Positions 1-7,006 of a DNA stretch of 8,387 nucleotides are shown here, piece by piece; within the stretch, counting starts at the first letter, position 1; the number at the start of each line of letters is the position of its first letter. The DNA is from Ilumatobacteraceae bacterium. GTDB taxonomy: Bacteria > Actinomycetota > Acidimicrobiia > Acidimicrobiales > Ilumatobacteraceae. Below the pieces are notes generated by a model. That model had not been told where the DNA came from and made no database searches. It saw only the letters and a list, made by a program, of their open reading frames with translations. The stretch covers positions 1 through 8,387 of the forward strand of contig SKSP01000346.1 in the NCBI GenBank assembly GCA_007122945.1, in the 5' to 3' direction. A program made the position numbers and the translations under genes.

Positions 1-1358
1 AGCTCGCCGAGCTCGTCGACCGCACTCCGGCGGACCGCGAACGTCTCGTCGACCTCCTGCGGGCGGTCGCGATCGTCATGGTGGTCGTCGGGCACTGGCT
101 CGTGATCGCCGTGACCGAGGCCGGCAGCGGGGCGGGCGGCGAGATCGACGGCGTCAACGCCCTCCGCGAGCTCGAGTGGTTGCATCCGTTCACCTGGCTG
201 TTCCAGGTGATGCCGGTGTTCTTCCTCGTGGGCGGCTACGTGAACGCCGCGTCGTGGCGATCGCACCGCGAACGTGGGGGCGACGTCACGGCGTGGGTCG
301 TCGGGCGCCACGAGCGGCTCGTCCTCCCGGCGGCACCGTTGCTCGGGGTCCTGGTGCTGGCGGTGGTGCTCGTCGGTCCGCTCGGCGTGGACCACGAGAT
401 CGCAGCGACGGGGGCGTGGTTGGCGACGGTCCCGTTGTGGTTCCTGCTCGCCTACATGGCGATCGTGACCGTGGCGCCGGCGACGGTGATGCTGCACGAC
501 CGGGTCGGCCTGTGGGCGCCGATCGTGCTCGCCCTTGTCGCTGCGGGGGTCGATGTGCTGCGGTTCGGTGCGGACCTGGCCGTCGTGGGCGACGTGAACT
601 ACGTCGTCGTGTGGCTGTGCATCCACCAGCTCGGGTACGCGTGGGGTGACGGCCGGCTCGGCGACGGGTCGAGAACGGGTCGGGTCCTGTTCGTCGGGGG
701 CCTGGCCGCACTGGTGGCGCTCACCCGGTGGGGCCCGTACCCGGTGAGCATGGTGACCGCCCCCGGTCAGGAGGAGCAGAACACCGAACCGCCCACGATC
801 GCGATCCTCGCCCTCGCCGTCGCCCAGCTCGGGCTGGCGCTCGCGCTGCGATGCCGGCTCCGATCGTGGTTGCAGCGCCGACGGCCGTGGACGGTCGTCG
901 TGGCCGCCAACACGGTCGTGCTGACGGTGTTCTTGTGGCACATGGCAGTGGCGATCCCGGCCGCGCTGCTGCTCCACGGGACCGGCCTCGTCCCGACCCC
1001 CGAGATCGGGTCGTCGGCCTGGTACCTGTTGCGGCTGCCGTGGTTGCTGACGTGCGCCCTCCTGCTCGCCGTCGTGGTGCTCGTCGCGTCGCCGGTCGAG
1101 CGGTGGGCCGCGAAGCGCTCCGGATCGGGTGGGTCGTCCGCGGGTGCCGTTGCCGCTGGCCTGGCGTGGGTCGCCGTCGTCGCCGTGCTGGCGGGCCTGC
1201 TCGGCATCGCGCTCGCCGGGCCGGGCGCCCACGGTCCGCTCGGGTTGCCGACCGCGGCCGTGGTCGCGTTCGCGGTGGGTGTCGCGCTGCTCGGTGTGGT
1301 GGGCCGGATCCGGTCGTCGGGTCAGCGCGCCAGCCAGGCGGGGCGGCGCCGCTCGTAG
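1..1358 (+). CDS. Acyltransferase-3 family membrane protein, 5' end missing
   Basis: Likely an integral-membrane O-acyltransferase of the acyltransferase-3 (PF01757) type; the acceptor substrate cannot be told from sequence. The reading frame is open from base 3. An ATG at 78 exists, but the 25 codons before it encode a stretch ending RERLVDLLRAVAIV, which flows into MVVVGHW. That matches the family's usual first segment (an arginine-led helix ending in a conserved His), so the true start is upstream of the window. Numbered from the 78 ATG: His6 is the likely catalytic His, MPVFFLVGGY (45-54) is the family's second helix signature, and PPTIAILALAVAQLGL (238-253) and VFLWHM (284-289) are typical of a subgroup with this layout. 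About ten hydrophobic segments are visible, ending in a basic tail. The 3' end overlaps the convergent leuD by 37 bases. It has no evident functional link to the leucine genes. Confidence 0.8.
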   Translation, partial: LAELVDRTPADRERLVDLLRAVAIVMVVVGHWLVIAVTEAGSGAGGEIDGVNALRELEWLHPFTWLFQVMPVFFLVGGYVNAASWRSHRERGGDVTAWVVGRHERLVLPAAPLLGVLVLAVVLVGPLGVDHEIAATGAWLATVPLWFLLAYMAIVTVAPATVMLHDRVGLWAPIVLALVAAGVDVLRFGADLAVVGDVNYVVVWLCIHQLGYAWGDGRLGDGSRTGRVLFVGGLAALVALTRWGPYPVSMVTAPGQEEQNTEPPTIAILALAVAQLGLALALRCRLRSWLQRRRPWTVVVAANTVVLTVFLWHMAVAIPAALLLHGTGLVPTPEIGSSAWYLLRLPWLLTCALLLAVVVLVASPVERWAAKRSGSGGSSAGAVAAGLAWVAVVAVLAGLLGIALAGPGAHGPLGLPTAAVVAFAVGVALLGVVGRIRSSGQRASQAGRRRS

Positions 1359-1909
1359 TCGGTGATCGCGTCGGCGTGGGTCAGCGTGATCCCGATGTCG
1401 TCGAGGCCCTCGAGGAAGCGATGCTGGGTCGACGGGTCGAGCGGGAACGCCTCGGTCAGCCCGATCGCCGGGACCTCGACCACGAGCCGCTCGACGTCGA
1501 CGACGATCTCGGTGTCGGGGTCGGCCTCGATCGCGTCCCAGATCGCCTCGACCGCCCGTTCCGGCAGGACGACGGGCGGCAGGCCGTTCTTGGTGCAGTT
1601 GTTGCGGAAGATGTCCGAGAAGCTCGGGGCGATGACGGCGTCGAAGCCGTACTGCTGGATGGCCCACACCGCGTGCTCGCGGCTCGAGCCGACGCCGAAC
1701 GCCGATCCGGCCACGAGGATCGTGGCGCGCGAGTAGCGCTCGTCGTTGAGCACGAAGTCGCGGTCGTCGCGCCACGTCGAGAACAGCCCCTTCTCGAACC
1801 CGGTGCGTGACACCTGCTTGAGCCACTCGGCGGGGATGATCTGGTCGGTGTCGACGTCGCTGCGCCGCAGCGGGAGTCCCGTCCCCTGGACGATCCGTAC
1901 GGCCTTCAT
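1322..1909 (-). CDS. leuD: 3-isopropylmalate dehydratase small subunit
   Basis: Small (swivel-domain) subunit of isopropylmalate isomerase. With LeuC it interconverts 2- and 3-isopropylmalate in leucine synthesis, in the cytosol. The protein is 195 residues, normal for bacterial LeuD. Signatures: DVDTDQIIPAEWLK (18-31), AGSAFGVGSSREHAVWAI (67-84, the substrate-binding GSSREHA loop) and IAPSFSDIFRNNCTKNGLPPV (93-113). The ATG start overlaps the leuC stop as ATGA. A GGGGAGG purine run about 7 bases upstream, inside leuC, can serve as its ribosome binding site, so translation is probably coupled. The frame stays open far upstream across leuC, but that is a GC-rich shadow. The stop codon lies inside the end of the convergent acyltransferase gene. 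Confidence 0.97.
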   Translation of the reverse strand: MKAVRIVQGTGLPLRRSDVDTDQIIPAEWLKQVSRTGFEKGLFSTWRDDRDFVLNDERYSRATILVAGSAFGVGSSREHAVWAIQQYGFDAVIAPSFSDIFRNNCTKNGLPPVVLPERAVEAIWDAIEADPDTEIVVDVERLVVEVPAIGLTEAFPLDPSTQHRFLEGLDDIGITLTHADAITDYERRRPAWLAR

Positions 1910-3351
1910 GACGGAGCCTCCCCCGGGACGATGGTGGGTCGGGATGGTTCGGGCAGATCCGACGGGGCGGCGAACGTGCCCGCCACGGCGGTGGCGGCGG
2001 CGACGCCGGGTGAGACGAGGTGGGTGCGCCCGCCCCGACCCTGGCGGCCCTCGAAGTTGCGGTTGCTGGTGCTCGCGGCGCGCTCGCCGGGCGCCAGCTT
2101 GTCGGGGTTCATCGCCAGGCACATCGAGCACCCCGGCTCGCGCCAGTCGGCCCCCGCGGCGGTGAACACGCGGTCGAGGCCCTCGGCCTCGGCCTGGGCC
2201 TTCACGGCGTGGCTCCCCGGGACGACCATCACGCGGGGCACGGTCACCCGCCGGCCGTCCAGTACCGCCGCGGCGGCCCGGAGGTCCTCGATCCGGCTGT
2301 TCGTGCACGACCCGATGAACACCGTGTCGACGGCGATCTCGCGGATCGGCGTGCCGGCCGTGAGCCCCATGTACTCCAACGCCCGGGACACGTTGTTGCG
2401 CACGGTCGGGTCGTCGTAGGTGTCGGGGGAGGGGACCACCTCGTCGATCGGGGCGACCTGGGCCGGGTTCGTCCCCCAGCTCACGTGAGGCGCCAGCGTG
2501 GCGGCGTCGATGCGGACCTCGCGGTCCCACGCCGCGTCGTCGTCGCTGTGGAGCGTGCGCCAATCCTCCAACGCCGCCTCCCATGCCGAACCCGTGGGAG
2601 CGTGAGGTCGGCCCTGGAGGTAGGCGAACGTGGTGTCGTCGGGGGCGATCAGGCCGGCCTTCGCGCCGGCCTCGATCGACATGTTGCACACCGTCATGCG
2701 ACCCTCCATCGACAGCGCCCGGATGGCCGAGCCGCGGTACTCGATGACGTGGCCGAGGCCGCCGCCGGTACCGATGGTGCCGATGATCGCGAGGATCACG
2801 TCCTTGGCCGTGACCCCGGCGGGGAGCTCGCCGTCGACCTCGACCGACATCCACTTCGGCCGCGACTGGGGGAGCGTCTGGGTGGCGAGCACGTGCTCGA
2901 CCTCGCTCGTGCCGATCCCGAACGCGAGCGCGCCGAACGCGCCGTGCGTGGCGGTGTGGCTGTCGCCGCAGACGATGGTCATCCCCGGCAGCGTGCGGCC
3001 CTGCTCGGGGCCGATCACGTGGACGATGCCCTGGCCGGGGTCGCCCATCGGGTAGTTGACGATGCCGAACTCGGCGGTGTTGCGGCGCAGCGTGTCGACC
3101 TGCGTGGCCGACACCGGGTCGGCGATCGGGCGGTCGATGTCGGCGGTGGGGACGTTGTGGTCCTCGGTCGCGACGGTGAGGTCCGGCCGGCGGACCGTGC
3201 GTCCGGTCAGGCGTAGCCCGTCGAACGCCTGGGGGCTGGTGACCTCGTGCACCAGGTGCAGGTCGATGTACAGCAGATCGGACTCGCCGGGTGCGTGGTG
3301 GACGACGTGGCGGTCCCAGATCTTCTCGGGCAGCGTGCGGGGCGGGCTCAT
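1906..3351 (-). CDS. leuC: 3-isopropylmalate dehydratase large subunit
   Basis: Large, [4Fe-4S]-bearing subunit of isopropylmalate isomerase, an aconitase-superfamily enzyme of leucine synthesis. The protein is 481 residues (family usually about 465-485). Visible signatures: HLVHEVTSPQAF near the N-terminus (32-43), GDSHTATHGAFGALAFGIGT (129-148), SWGTNPAQ (291-298), and the cluster ligands Cys349 (in GSCTNSR), Cys408 and Cys411 (in GCSMCLAMNPD). GRQGRGGRTHLVSP (436-449) is the usual C-terminal motif. I chose the ATG at 3351 because AGGAG lies 4 bases before it and family homology begins right after (LPEKIWDRHVV). An in-frame ATG at 3396 would add 15 uncharacteristic residues and cross the control region. 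It is the first gene of a leuCD operon, divergent from the IclR regulator gene. Confidence 0.97.
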   Translation of the reverse strand: MSPPRTLPEKIWDRHVVHHAPGESDLLYIDLHLVHEVTSPQAFDGLRLTGRTVRRPDLTVATEDHNVPTADIDRPIADPVSATQVDTLRRNTAEFGIVNYPMGDPGQGIVHVIGPEQGRTLPGMTIVCGDSHTATHGAFGALAFGIGTSEVEHVLATQTLPQSRPKWMSVEVDGELPAGVTAKDVILAIIGTIGTGGGLGHVIEYRGSAIRALSMEGRMTVCNMSIEAGAKAGLIAPDDTTFAYLQGRPHAPTGSAWEAALEDWRTLHSDDDAAWDREVRIDAATLAPHVSWGTNPAQVAPIDEVVPSPDTYDDPTVRNNVSRALEYMGLTAGTPIREIAVDTVFIGSCTNSRIEDLRAAAAVLDGRRVTVPRVMVVPGSHAVKAQAEAEGLDRVFTAAGADWREPGCSMCLAMNPDKLAPGERAASTSNRNFEGRQGRGGRTHLVSPGVAAATAVAGTFAAPSDLPEPSRPTIVPGEAPS

Positions 3352-3420
3352 CGGGCTCCTGACGGCGGATGCTCGGCCGTGTTGTCGGCATCCCATATGG
3401 TGAGATAGAGTTCCTGTTCA
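3352..3420. promoter_or_regulatory. leuCD / IclR regulator divergent control region
   Basis: This 69-base intergenic space must hold both promoters. For the regulator (plus strand), TTGTCG (3382-3387), an 18-base spacer and TAGAGT (3406-3411) form a plausible sigma-70-like promoter. It ends only 9 bases before the ATG at 3421, and no clear Shine-Dalgarno is present, so its transcript may be leaderless or nearly so. For leuC (minus strand), TTGAAC (3421-3416) is a possible -35 with only weak -10 candidates around CATATG. An 8-bp perfect palindrome CCATATGG (3393-3400) sits in the spacer of the plus-strand promoter, followed by TGAGAT. In characterised actinobacteria, LtbR/NdgR-type regulators act in this kind of region. 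The exact operator here is inferred, not identified. Confidence 0.6.
3356..3360 (-). promoter_or_regulatory. leuC ribosome binding site (AGGAG)
   Basis: On the minus strand AGGAG is followed by 4 bases and the ATG at 3351. It is the only good Shine-Dalgarno match near the leuC start and decides between this ATG and the in-frame one 45 bases further upstream. Confidence 0.7.
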
Positions 3421-4083
3421 ATGGACACTGTAGCCGGGGTCGGCGTGCTCGACAAGGCCGTCGCGGTGTTGCGCGCCGTCGCCGACGAACCGCGGTCGCT
3501 CGCCGCGCTGACCGTCGCCACCGGGCTGCCCCGGGCGACCGCCCACCGACTCGCCGCCGCGCTCGAGGCCCACGGCCTGCTCCGGCGCGACGCCGCCGGT
3601 CGGTTCGACCTCGGGCTCGACCTGACGACGTTGGGGCGCCTCGCCGCCGAGCGCTTCCCACTCGTCGACCTCGCCCGGCCGGTCCTCACCGACCTCCGCG
3701 ACACCACCGGCGAGAGCGTGCAGTTGTTCGTGCGCGAGGGGTCGTTCCGGCGGTGCGTGCTGTCGCTGCAGTCCCCGCACGCGCTGCGGTGGATCGTCCC
3801 CGACGGCGCGCTGTTGCCCCTCGACGTCGGTTCGGCCGGCCGCGTCCTCTCCGGGGCGACGGAACCGACCGGAGCGACCGGTGGCGGCGGGTGGATCGAG
3901 AGCGTCGCCGAGCGCGAGCCGGGCGTCGCGTCGGTGAGCGCCCCGGTGCTCGACGCCACCGGCGCCGTGATCGCCGCGGTGAGCCTCAGCGGCCCGATCG
4001 ACCGCATCGGCCGCGCCCCCGGCCGCCGCTACGGCCCCGCCGTCGTCGCCGCCGCCACCCACCTCACCGACCTGTCCGCGTGA
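3421..4083 (+). CDS. ltbR: IclR-family transcriptional regulator next to leuCD
   Basis: DNA-binding regulator of the IclR family. The N-terminal winged helix-turn-helix (about residues 26-54, core SLAALTVATGLPRATAHRLAAALEAHGLL) is followed by an effector domain with DVGSAGRVL (135-143) and SVAEREPGVASVSAPVLDATGAVIAAVSLSGP (161-192). The SVAEREPGVASVSAPV stretch and the position opposite leuC fit the actinobacterial group called LtbR in Corynebacterium and NdgR/AreB in Streptomyces. That group controls leuCD and other amino-acid genes, so leuCD control and autoregulation are inferred here. At 220 residues it is somewhat shorter than I expect for the group; residues about 144-157 are a short Gly/Thr-rich linker where other members have a longer loop. 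The ATG at 3421 lacks a clear ribosome binding site but follows a possible leaderless promoter. The symbol is by family resemblance and synteny only. Confidence 0.85.
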   Translation: MDTVAGVGVLDKAVAVLRAVADEPRSLAALTVATGLPRATAHRLAAALEAHGLLRRDAAGRFDLGLDLTTLGRLAAERFPLVDLARPVLTDLRDTTGESVQLFVREGSFRRCVLSLQSPHALRWIVPDGALLPLDVGSAGRVLSGATEPTGATGGGGWIESVAEREPGVASVSAPVLDATGAVIAAVSLSGPIDRIGRAPGRRYGPAVVAAATHLTDLSA

Positions 4084-4151
4084 ATCGGCCGAAGTGAGTC
4101 GATCGGCGCGGACGGTTCGATTGGTCGCTGACGTTCCGTCCGCGGCAACCG

Positions 4152-4173
4152 GCCGGAACCGGCCGGTTCCGGC
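4152..4173. repeat. 22-bp perfect palindrome upstream of nadA
   Basis: The two 11-base halves, GCCGGAACCGG and CCGGTTCCGGC, are exact reverse complements with no spacer. The left side also carries a tandem copy of AACCGGCCGG (4147-4156 and 4157-4166). The centre is 48 bases before the nadA ATG and just upstream of the predicted promoter core. It could be an operator for nadAB or, as RNA, a terminator hairpin for the IclR gene that ends 68 bases earlier; no T-run follows it. A 9-base direct repeat, GACGGTTCG, occurs at 4111-4119 and 4175-4183, on either side of the palindrome. Confidence 0.6.
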
Positions 4174-4197
4174 AGACGGTTCGGAGGGGGGAGGGCG

Positions 4198-4203
4198 TAC
4201 GCT
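4198..4203 (+). promoter_or_regulatory. nadA -10 box of a predicted leaderless promoter
   Basis: TACGCT fits the TANNNT pattern of actinobacterial -10 elements and is followed by exactly 7 bases and the ATG at 4211. This spacing puts the transcription start at or next to the A of the ATG. No convincing -35 hexamer is visible. A G-rich run (4183-4195) lies before the box and would not be in the mRNA if transcription is leaderless. The same box and spacing recur before nadC. Confidence 0.65.
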
Positions 4204-4210
4204 GTCGGGC

Positions 4211-5236
4211 ATGGACGCCGTCGGGGTCGAGCCCGTCACGGAGGCGGGCCCCGGCACGCCCGTCGAGGTGCTGCCGAGCGACTGGGCCGAGCAGGTGCGG
4301 TCGCTCGCCGCCGAGCGCGATGCCGTGATCCTCGCCCACAACTACCAGGTCCCCGAGATCCAGGACATCGCCCACCACACCGGCGACTCGCTCGGGCTGT
4401 CGCGGATCGCCGCCGAGGTCGACGCCTCGACGATCGTGTTCTGCGGCGTCCACTTCATGGCCGAGACGGCCAAGATCCTGTCCTACGACAAGACCGTCCT
4501 GATCCCCGACGAGCGGGCCGGGTGCAGCCTCGCCGAGACGATCACCGCCGACGAGCTGCGCGCCTGGAAGGCCGAGCACCCGGGCGCGGTCGTCGTCAGC
4601 TACGTCAACACCACCGCTGCGGTGAAGGCCGAGACCGACATCTGCTGCACGTCGTCGAACGCCGTCGAGGTGGTCGAGAGCATCCCCGCCGACACCGAGG
4701 TCCTGTTCTGCCCGGACCAGTTCCTCGGCGCCCACGTGCAGCGGCTCACCGGCCGCACGAACATGCACATCTGGATGGGGGAGTGCCACGTGCACGCCGG
4801 GATCAACGGTGTCGAGCTGAAGGCCCGCGTCGAGGCGGAGCCCGACGCCGAGCTGTTCATCCACCCCGAGTGCGGATGCGCCACGAGCGCGCTCTACCTC
4901 GCCACCACCGGAGTCGTGCCCGCCGAGCGGACCAAGATCCTCTCGACCAGCGGCATGGTGACCGCCGCGCGCGAGACGTCGGCGGCGAAGGTGCTCGTCG
5001 CCACCGAGACCGGGATGATCCACCAACTCGAGCAGGCCAACCCGACGACGGTGTTCGAGCCGGTCAACCGGGCCGCGGTGTGCAAGTACATGAAGATGAT
5101 CACGCCGTCGAAGTTGCTGCGGTCGCTGCGCGACGGCACCGACGAGGTGACCGTGCCGCTCGACGTCGCCGAGCGGGCGCGCCGCTCCGTCGAGCGGATG
5201 GTCGCCATCGGTACCCCGTCGCCCGTGGCCGAGTAG
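4211..5236 (+). CDS. nadA: Quinolinate synthase NadA
   Basis: Condenses iminoaspartate with dihydroxyacetone phosphate to quinolinate in de novo NAD synthesis, using an oxygen-sensitive [4Fe-4S] cluster. The protein is 341 residues from this start. Predicted cluster ligands are Cys105 (AGCSLAE), Cys192 (GECHVHAG) and Cys291 (AAVCKYMKM). The spacings of 87 and 99 resemble those of characterised NadA proteins. Other family motifs are AHNYQVPEIQDIA (42-54), GDSLGLS (58-64), FCGVHFMAETAKIL (77-90), HPECGC (218-223) and STSGM (245-249). The C-terminal motif has one Cys, not the CxxCxxC seen in E. coli. An in-frame ATG at 4094 would add 39 residues translated through the palindrome; I reject it because family homology begins well after 4211 and the -10 box fits this ATG. 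nadB follows after 11 bases, so the two are almost certainly cotranscribed. Confidence 0.97.
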   Translation: MDAVGVEPVTEAGPGTPVEVLPSDWAEQVRSLAAERDAVILAHNYQVPEIQDIAHHTGDSLGLSRIAAEVDASTIVFCGVHFMAETAKILSYDKTVLIPDERAGCSLAETITADELRAWKAEHPGAVVVSYVNTTAAVKAETDICCTSSNAVEVVESIPADTEVLFCPDQFLGAHVQRLTGRTNMHIWMGECHVHAGINGVELKARVEAEPDAELFIHPECGCATSALYLATTGVVPAERTKILSTSGMVTAARETSAAKVLVATETGMIHQLEQANPTTVFEPVNRAAVCKYMKMITPSKLLRSLRDGTDEVTVPLDVAERARRSVERMVAIGTPSPVAE

Positions 5237-5247
5237 TGGCGGCGTAG

Positions 5248-6909
5248 ATGCTGCCGCTGCGGCTCGCCGCGCCCCCGCCGTCGTGGGAGCGCGACGTCGA
5301 CGTCGTCGTCCTCGGCTCGGGCGCCGCCGGGCTGTCGGCCGCCTTGGCCGCACGTCCGGTCCGCAGCGTCCTCGTGATCACCAAGGACGAGCTCGCCGCC
5401 GGCAGCACTGCCTGGGCCCAGGGTGGTCTCGCCGGCGTCCTCCATCCCGAGGACTCCCTGGAGGATCACGTGCGCGACACGCTGGCGGCCGGCGCCGGGC
5501 TGTGTGACGAAGCGGTCGTGCGTCAACTGGTCACCGAAGCACCCACGTCGATCCGCTACCTGATGCGTCTGGGCGCGGCCTTCGACCCCGCCGAGGGCGG
5601 TGCCGACGTCGCGCTCACCCGCGAGGGCGGCCACAGCCACGATCGCATCGTCCACTCCGGTGGTGACCGCAGCGGCGCCGAGGTGCAGCGCACGCTCGAC
5701 GAATCCGCCATCGGCGCGGGAGTCGAGGTGACGAGTCGGGCGTTCGCGCTCGACCTGCTGATCGGGACCGCGCCCGACGGGACCCGCCAGGTGGTGGGGG
5801 TTGCCGTCGCCCTCGTCGGTCCGACGGGCGAGGTGCTGTCGGTGGGTCACGTCACGGCGCGCGCCGTCGTGATCGCGTGCGGCGGCTACGGGCAGGTGTT
5901 CGCGAGCACCTCCAACCCGCCGGCCGTGACCGGCGATGGCCTGGCCCTCGCCATGCGCGCCGGGGTGCCCGCCGCCGACGTCGAGTTCGTCCAGTTCCAC
6001 CCGACGGTGCTGTGGACCGGCCCCGACGCCCGGGGTCAGCAGGCGCTCGTCAGCGAGGCGGTGCGCGGCGAGGGGGCGATCCTGTTCGACGCGGCCGGCC
6101 GGCGCGTGATGGCGGGCGCCCACCCGCTCGAGGACCTCGCGCCGCGCGACGTCGTCGCCGCCGCGATCACTCGCCGGATGGCCGACGCCGTCGAGGGGGT
6201 GGACGACCACGTCTTCCTCGACGCGACCCACCTCGGCGAGCGGTTCTACACCCGGTTCCCGTCGATCACCGAGGCGTGTCGCTCGATCGGCATCGACCCG
6301 GCGCACGAACGCATCCCGGTCGCCCCGGCGTCGCACTACGCGTGCGGCGGCATCCGGGCGGGCCTCGACGGGGCGACCTCGCTGCGGGGGTTGTACGCGG
6401 CGGGGGAGGTCTCGCGCACCGGGGTGCACGGCGCCAACCGGCTGGCCTCCAACAGCCTCACCGAGAGCATCGTGACCGGTACCCGGGTCGGGCGCGACCT
6501 GGCCTGGGAGGTCCCCGATCGGGTCGACCCCGACCCCCTCCCACCGCTGCCGACCGTGCCCGAGCGTCTGCTCGATCCCGACCGCCTCCGCGAGGTCCGC
6601 GCGGTGATGTCGCGCCACGTGGCGGTGCTCCGGAGCGCGGCGTCGCTCGCGTCGGCGGCGGGCGCCGTCGGCAGCATGGCCAGGACCTTGACCGACGACG
6701 TGCCGCCCTCGGTGCGGGCGTGGGAGGCGACCAACCTGCTGACGGTCGCGAGCGCCGTGATCGCGGCGGCGAGCGTGCGGACCGAGAGCCGGGGCTGTCA
6801 CCGCCGATCCGACTTCCCCGACCCCGACGACCGCTGGCGTACGAGCATCGACGTCCATCTCGACGCCGTCGGTTCGGTCCAGCTCTCCGGCCTTCCCGAC
6901 ACCGCCTGA
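5248..6909 (+). CDS. nadB: L-aspartate oxidase NadB
   Basis: FAD-dependent oxidation of L-aspartate to iminoaspartate, the unstable substrate of NadA. It belongs to the succinate dehydrogenase/fumarate reductase flavoprotein family. The protein is 553 residues, typical. The dinucleotide-binding motif is GSGAAG (23-28). Further motifs are GSTAWAQGG (52-60, FAD loop), GGHSHDRIVHSGGD (127-140), EFVQFHPT (246-253, His251), APRD with Arg300, HYACGG (363-368), GEVSRTGVHGANRLASNSLTE (386-406), and a C-terminal helical domain ending in ESRGCHRRSDFP (513-524). The catalytic His/Arg set expected of the family is present. The start lies 11 bases after the nadA stop and has only a weak G-rich sequence before it (TGGCGG), which suggests translational coupling to nadA. 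Next-door NadA supports channelling of iminoaspartate, an inference from the pathway. Confidence 0.97.
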   Translation: MLPLRLAAPPPSWERDVDVVVLGSGAAGLSAALAARPVRSVLVITKDELAAGSTAWAQGGLAGVLHPEDSLEDHVRDTLAAGAGLCDEAVVRQLVTEAPTSIRYLMRLGAAFDPAEGGADVALTREGGHSHDRIVHSGGDRSGAEVQRTLDESAIGAGVEVTSRAFALDLLIGTAPDGTRQVVGVAVALVGPTGEVLSVGHVTARAVVIACGGYGQVFASTSNPPAVTGDGLALAMRAGVPAADVEFVQFHPTVLWTGPDARGQQALVSEAVRGEGAILFDAAGRRVMAGAHPLEDLAPRDVVAAAITRRMADAVEGVDDHVFLDATHLGERFYTRFPSITEACRSIGIDPAHERIPVAPASHYACGGIRAGLDGATSLRGLYAAGEVSRTGVHGANRLASNSLTESIVTGTRVGRDLAWEVPDRVDPDPLPPLPTVPERLLDPDRLREVRAVMSRHVAVLRSAASLASAAGAVGSMARTLTDDVPPSVRAWEATNLLTVASAVIAAASVRTESRGCHRRSDFPDPDDRWRTSIDVHLDAVGSVQLSGLPDTA

Positions 6910-6938
6910 CCCCCACGCCACAGCCCGCGCCCAGGTCT

Positions 6939-6975
6939 GCTGCAGATCGTCGCAGACGTCGCGACGATCTGCAGC
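6939..6975. repeat. 15-bp perfect inverted repeat between nadB and nadC
   Basis: The left arm GCTGCAGATCGTCGC (6939-6953) and right arm GCGACGATCTGCAGC (6961-6975) are exact reverse complements around a 7-base spacer (AGACGTC). It begins 29 bases after the nadB stop and its centre is 50 bases before the nadC start, with the right arm over the expected -35 position. As RNA it would form a strong hairpin and could terminate nadAB, though no T-run follows. As DNA it could be an operator for nadC. It does not match any NAD-regulator site that I can recall with confidence. Confidence 0.7.
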
Positions 6976-6993
6976 CGAAACGTGGGGCCCGGA

Positions 6994-6999
6994 TACGCT
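6994..6999 (+). promoter_or_regulatory. nadC -10 box of a predicted leaderless promoter
   Basis: TACGCT followed by exactly 7 bases and a GTG start, the same box and spacing as at nadA. This supports the GTG at 7007 over the in-frame GTG two codons later and predicts a transcript starting at the start codon. There is no Shine-Dalgarno before this GTG, as expected for leaderless translation. A clear -35 is not visible; the inverted repeat occupies that position. Confidence 0.65.
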
Positions 7000-7006
7000 C
7001 GGCGCC

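Noticed and set aside
78..1358. ATG at 78 as the true start of the acyltransferase
   Set aside because: The 25 codons before it are open and encode the conserved arginine-led beginning of the first membrane segment, so the gene is cut by the window edge.
2020..3216. Long plus-strand frame opposite leuC, with similar ones opposite nadA, nadB and nadC
   Set aside because: Low-complexity Arg/Ala/Gly/Pro translations without any recognisable domain, lying fully over well-supported genes; typical of high-GC DNA.
3352..3396. N-terminal extension of LeuC from an ATG at 3396
   Set aside because: It lacks a Shine-Dalgarno, crosses the divergent control region, and adds residues unlike LeuC; AGGAG fits the ATG at 3351.
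1322..3661. A 779-residue minus-strand reading frame that contains LeuD at its C-terminus
   Set aside because: The part upstream of 1909 is an arginine/proline-rich shadow of leuC in another frame. leuC occupies the same strand with full family motifs, and the real leuD start is the ATGA overlap.
4094..4210. N-terminal extension of NadA from an ATG at 4094
   Set aside because: The 39 extra residues are translated through the palindrome and promoter, show no family similarity, and have no ribosome binding site.
4084..4210. Possible tRNA, small RNA or riboswitch before nadA
   Set aside because: Apart from the palindrome and repeats I see no cloverleaf or known riboswitch core, and the predicted leaderless start leaves no leader RNA.
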